Source of the DNA: an uncultured Collinsella sp.
Lineage (GTDB): Bacteria > Actinomycetota > Coriobacteriia > Coriobacteriales > Coriobacteriaceae
Assembly (NCBI GenBank): GCA_900551635.1
Contig: URWQ01000006.1
Location: forward strand, 1-19,177
Direction: 5' to 3'
Length of the DNA stretch: 19,177 bases
Part shown: one piece after another, positions 16,857 through 19,177 of the stretch
How positions within the stretch are numbered: the stretch's first letter is position 1
Layout of the letters: each line of letters begins with the position of its first letter
Program-made: the position numbers and the translations under genes
The notes under the pieces: generated by a model
Told to the model about the DNA's origin: nothing
The model's database searches: none
The model's input: only the letters and a program-made list of their open reading frames with translations

Positions 16857-17600
16857 CTATTGCATCGGGTCGGACAGGACCCGCTCGATCTCTGATGCGG
16901 GGAGCGCGCCTTGGCGCAGGATCTGGAGCTCGCCGCGCTGAAACGACACGATGGTTGAGGCGTCGCGACACGGGGTCTCACCTGCATCGACAGCCACATC
17001 GACCCCCTCCAGGATGCGCTCCTCCACCGTGACAAAACTTGCCGGCGCGGGCGCGCCGTGCGTGTTGGCGCTGGTGCAGGCAAGAGGGCTGCCGCAGGCG
17101 CGGATGAGCGCCTGAACCACGGGCGAGGCCGAAGCGCGAAGTGCCACCGTGTCGTCGGCGGCGCGCATAAAGGTCGGCACGCAGGGGGCCGCCTTGACCA
17201 CGATAGTCAGGGCGCCCGGCCAGCATCGTCGGGCGAGCACGCGGGCCTCGTTAGGGATATCCACGCCATAGCGATCGAGTGCCTCGGCATCATCGACCAG
17301 CCAGGCAACCGTTTGGGTGAGCTCGCGCTGCTTGAGGGTAAAGATGCGACGATATCCGGTACCGAGGGCGGGGGCCGCGGCGCCGTTGACGGTGGCCTGC
17401 GGATCGCGCGGCCACGGCAGAGGTTCACTTGTATCTTGTGGAACGGCATCCGAGAAGGCGTTGACCGCCACGGCGACACCGTAGACCGTCTCGGTTGGAA
17501 TAAGCGCCAGGCCACCGCGACCGAGTAGCTCGGCCGTGCGCTCGACTGCAAGCCGATGCGGCTCGCGCGCTCCCTCGTATACCCGATAGACCGTCTGCAT
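16857..17600 (-). CDS. L-threonylcarbamoyladenylate synthase (Sua5/YrdC/YwlC family)
   Basis: The enzyme makes threonylcarbamoyl-AMP from threonine, bicarbonate and ATP, the first step of the t6A37 modification in tRNAs reading ANN codons. The YrdC fold is shown by IPTETVYGV (34-42), IFTLKQRE (86-93), WPGALTIVVKA, VALRASASP and the SANTHG loop (177-182). At 247 aa it is longer than YrdC and lacks a full Sua5 C-terminal domain. An insertion of about 30 residues (about 50-84, Pro/Ala-rich) separates YGV from IFTLKQR, where most homologues have only about 15 residues. ATG at 17600 has AAGGGG about 11 nt upstream. glpK follows after 13 nt. In many bacteria this gene directly follows prmC; here hicAB lies between. 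Confidence 0.92.
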   Translation of the reverse strand: MQTVYRVYEGAREPHRLAVERTAELLGRGGLALIPTETVYGVAVAVNAFSDAVPQDTSEPLPWPRDPQATVNGAAAPALGTGYRRIFTLKQRELTQTVAWLVDDAEALDRYGVDIPNEARVLARRCWPGALTIVVKAAPCVPTFMRAADDTVALRASASPVVQALIRACGSPLACTSANTHGAPAPASFVTVEERILEGVDVAVDAGETPCRDASTIVSFQRGELQILRQGALPASEIERVLSDPMQ

Positions 17601-17734
17601 GTGTATGCCAGCCCCTTACGCTCTGGTGCAAGTTTGTTTACTGTGGGGCATTCTCGCACGAAACGTTCAACCTATTTGCCCAGAGCGCATGTTGGTTTGG
17701 TGAGCGGCTCTAGTAGTCGGTGAAAGTGAGGGGG
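17601..17734. other. hicB-sua5 intergenic gap with a long-range inverted repeat
   Basis: CGCTCTGG (17619-17626) and CCAGAGCG (17680-17687) could close a loop of 53 nt in the sua5 leader. I see no good -10/-35 pair and no T-tract terminator for hicAB, so sua5 may depend on read-through or on a promoter I cannot recognise. Confidence 0.35.
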
Positions 17735-18181
17735 TTATTGGACAGCTACGAACTTCTTTGGTCTTCCGGCGTGACGTTCTTGGGCGGCGTAACGTTCGAT
17801 GCTGTCTATCGTTATCATCCGACGACCGTCGACGAGTTCAACATCGAGCTTTCCGGCTTTGACCAGCGCGGTGATCCGCGGAGCGGAGACTTTGAGGTCC
17901 AGTGCTGCGTCTTTAAATGTGCGGCACGCCGCTTCCCGAGCGCCCTCGTGGTCGATTTCGACTGAAAGGGCCACGACCTCGGCCGAGCGTTCGTACCCTG
18001 CCGGAGTCAAACCGTTGTTGAGATCGTCGGCCAAAAACGCCATCAGCGCCTCGGTGGCATGGGCAATCGCTTCTTCGCGCGTATCGCCATCGGCAAAGGC
18101 GCCGGGAATCTGCGGGAAGCTGGCGCAGTAACCGTCGTCTTCTTTTATGAGAACGCAGTCATAGGTAAATCGCTGCCTCAT
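17735..18181 (-). CDS. hicB: HicB-family antitoxin with C-terminal DNA-binding domain
   Basis: HicB neutralises HicA and represses the operon. The 148-aa protein has an N-terminal HicB fold (about 1-55) with FTYDCVLIKEDDGYCASFPQIPGAFADGDT and TREEAIAHATEALMAFL. A linker is followed by a C-terminal helix-turn-helix-like part (about 88-135, DAALDLKVSAPRITALVKAGKLDVEL...ITIDSIERY), more like an excisionase/MerR-type winged helix than the ribbon-helix-helix of some HicBs. ATG at 18181 is chosen over an ATG at 18226, since GGAGG is 4 nt upstream and the fold begins there. It starts 11 nt after the hicA stop. About 130 nt separate it from the sua5 start, with no clear terminator. Confidence 0.93.
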   Translation of the reverse strand: MRQRFTYDCVLIKEDDGYCASFPQIPGAFADGDTREEAIAHATEALMAFLADDLNNGLTPAGYERSAEVVALSVEIDHEGAREAACRTFKDAALDLKVSAPRITALVKAGKLDVELVDGRRMITIDSIERYAAQERHAGRPKKFVAVQ

Positions 18182-18192
18182 TTTGCCTCCAA

Positions 18193-18378
18193 CTACCATC
18201 CAGCTTGGCGACGAATACTTGCCCACGTGCCCTTCTTTGGTCGATCACCACCAGAGCCGTTCACGGTGACAGCACGGTCACCAGAAACATACTTAGCATG
18301 ACTACCGACTTGCGCGACCTTCACGAATCCATCGTGCTTGAGTAGGGCAATGATTTCCCGAAAGGTAGGAGGTTGCAT
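18193..18378 (-). CDS. hicA: HicA-family mRNA interferase toxin
   Basis: HicA is a small double-stranded-RNA-binding-fold ribonuclease that cleaves mRNA when HicB is lost. The 61-aa protein shows the family pattern: FREIIALLKHDGFVKV, the catalytic His27 in GSHAKYV, and the GGDRPKKGTWASIRRQAGW ending that matches the GTL-SILKQAGL pattern of HicA. It appears intact. ATG at 18378 has GAGG 7 nt upstream. It is the first gene of the pair, the usual order, behind its own promoter and operator. Confidence 0.93.
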   Translation of the reverse strand: MQPPTFREIIALLKHDGFVKVAQVGSHAKYVSGDRAVTVNGSGGDRPKKGTWASIRRQAGW

Positions 18379-18402
18379 GGGCCGACCTCTTTCAGCCGTC
18401 CT

Positions 18403-18432
18403 AATTATAAACTACTTTATAATTTTTGCTAA
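18403..18432 (-). promoter_or_regulatory. hicAB promoter with operator palindrome over the -10
   Basis: On the minus strand TTAGCA (18432-18427) and a perfect TATAAT (18409-18404) are 17 nt apart. A perfect 9-bp inverted repeat, AATTATAAA / TTTATAATT with a 4-bp centre (18403-18424), covers the -10. This is the expected place for repression by a HicB dimer. The promoter lies about 25 nt before the hicA start, in the most AT-rich stretch of this part of the window. Confidence 0.8.
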
Positions 18433-18446
18433 CCAGTTAATAAATA

Positions 18447-19177
18447 TTACTGGCGCTGTTTGGGCTCGGTGACGATGGCTCGGACGATGCGGGGGCGATC
18501 GGTGAGGTCGTGGACGATGCGCACGTCCGACAGACCCGCTTGACGACAGAGCTCGGCTGCAGCGTCGAGCGCACCCTCGTAGAGCTCGCAGGCAAAGAGG
18601 CCGCCGGCGCACAACATGTAGGGCGCCGCGTTGAGCAGACGGCGGAAGATATCGAGGCCGTCGGCACCGCCCTCGAGCGCCAGATCGGGCTCAAAGTCCT
18701 TGACCTCGTGCGGCAACGAGCGCATGACATCGGTGGGGATGTAGGGCGGGTTGGAGACGAGTACGTCAAAGGTGCCCCACTCTTCGCGGGGAATGGAGCT
18801 CACCAGGTTCGTGAGGCTAAAGGCGACCTCGTCGGACGTGAGGCCGAGGGCGTCGCGGTTTTTGGTGGCCAGATCGATGGCGCGCGGCTCGATATCGGTA
18901 GCAGTGCAGGTGACGTGGCCGCGACGCTCCCAGGCAAGCGAGAGCGAGATGCAGCCCGTGCCGCAGCCGACCTCGAGAACGCGAGCAGTGCGGGGCTCGG
19001 CTGGGGCGGGCGCAGCAGCATCCTGAGCTGAAGCCGTCTCCTGGTCGGCACCCTCAATGGCGATGCCGTATTCGTCGAGCTCGGGCTCGGGGGTTTCCAC
19101 GGCCTCTGCTTCTGCCGCCTGCGCGGCTTCCTCGGCCTCGCGGTCGGCCAGTTCCTCGGCATAGGCGCGGCTACCGA
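18447..19177 (-). CDS. prmC: Release factor glutamine methyltransferase, N-terminus outside window
   Basis: PrmC methylates the Gln of the GGQ motif in release factors RF1 and RF2 using SAM. The SAM-binding motif VLEVGCGTGCISLSLA, the TATDIEPRAIDLA strand and the substrate-binding NPPYIP are present, and the C-terminus (RIVRAIVTEPKQRQ) is complete, ending at 18447. The frame is open to the window edge with no start seen. The 60 or so residues before the SAM motif are Ala/Glu-rich (AEELADREAEEAAQAAEAEA and further), whereas most PrmC proteins have only a short link between the RPETE motif and the SAM motif. A GTG at 19100 exists in frame but is unlikely to be the real start, since the N-terminal helical domain would be absent. 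The gene precedes hicAB by 68 nt. Confidence 0.9.
   Translation of the reverse strand, partial: GSRAYAEELADREAEEAAQAAEAEAVETPEPELDEYGIAIEGADQETASAQDAAAPAPAEPRTARVLEVGCGTGCISLSLAWERRGHVTCTATDIEPRAIDLATKNRDALGLTSDEVAFSLTNLVSSIPREEWGTFDVLVSNPPYIPTDVMRSLPHEVKDFEPDLALEGGADGLDIFRRLLNAAPYMLCAGGLFACELYEGALDAAAELCRQAGLSDVRIVHDLTDRPRIVRAIVTEPKQRQ

Overview
The window is GC-rich and almost entirely coded on the minus strand; only pepT is on the plus strand. The gene set, the codon use and the order prmC, sua5, upp, atp operon, murA point to the actinobacterial class Coriobacteriia, probably Collinsella or a close relative. That placement is an inference from protein and synteny patterns; no rRNA is present to confirm it.

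Right to left, in the direction of transcription: prmC (cut by the window edge), a hicAB toxin-antitoxin pair with its own promoter and operator, sua5, glpK and upp. Next comes a nine-gene F1Fo ATP synthase operon (an atpI-like gene, then atpB-E-F-H-A-G-D-C) behind a recognisable promoter. A strong terminator follows, and then murA with a LytR-CpsA-Psr (LCP) wall-polymer ligase. After a 335-nt gene-free stretch lies pepT (plus strand). It is divergent from a DtxR/MntR-type metal regulator, which is followed 10 nt later by a homocysteine S-methyltransferase gene. The left end holds a phosphohexomutase gene broken by two frame changes.

Functional themes are translation accuracy and termination (PrmC, Sua5), energy (ATP synthase, glycerol kinase), pyrimidine salvage (Upp), cell wall (MurA, LCP) and peptide and methionine metabolism (PepT, homocysteine methyltransferase). 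The order prmC-sua5-...-upp-atp-murA resembles the deep synteny known from Bacillus and Mycobacterium. hicAB and glpK look like later insertions into it.

I did not find a clearly new multi-gene system. The most notable observations are: hicAB sitting between prmC and sua5 with an operator across its -10 box; an 18-bp palindrome between the metal regulator and pepT; a terminator whose T-tract abuts the murA ribosome binding site; low-complexity insertions in PrmC and Sua5; a cluster of alternating AT runs confined to the first 2.6 kb; the twice-frameshifted mutase; and a tandem intergenic repeat.
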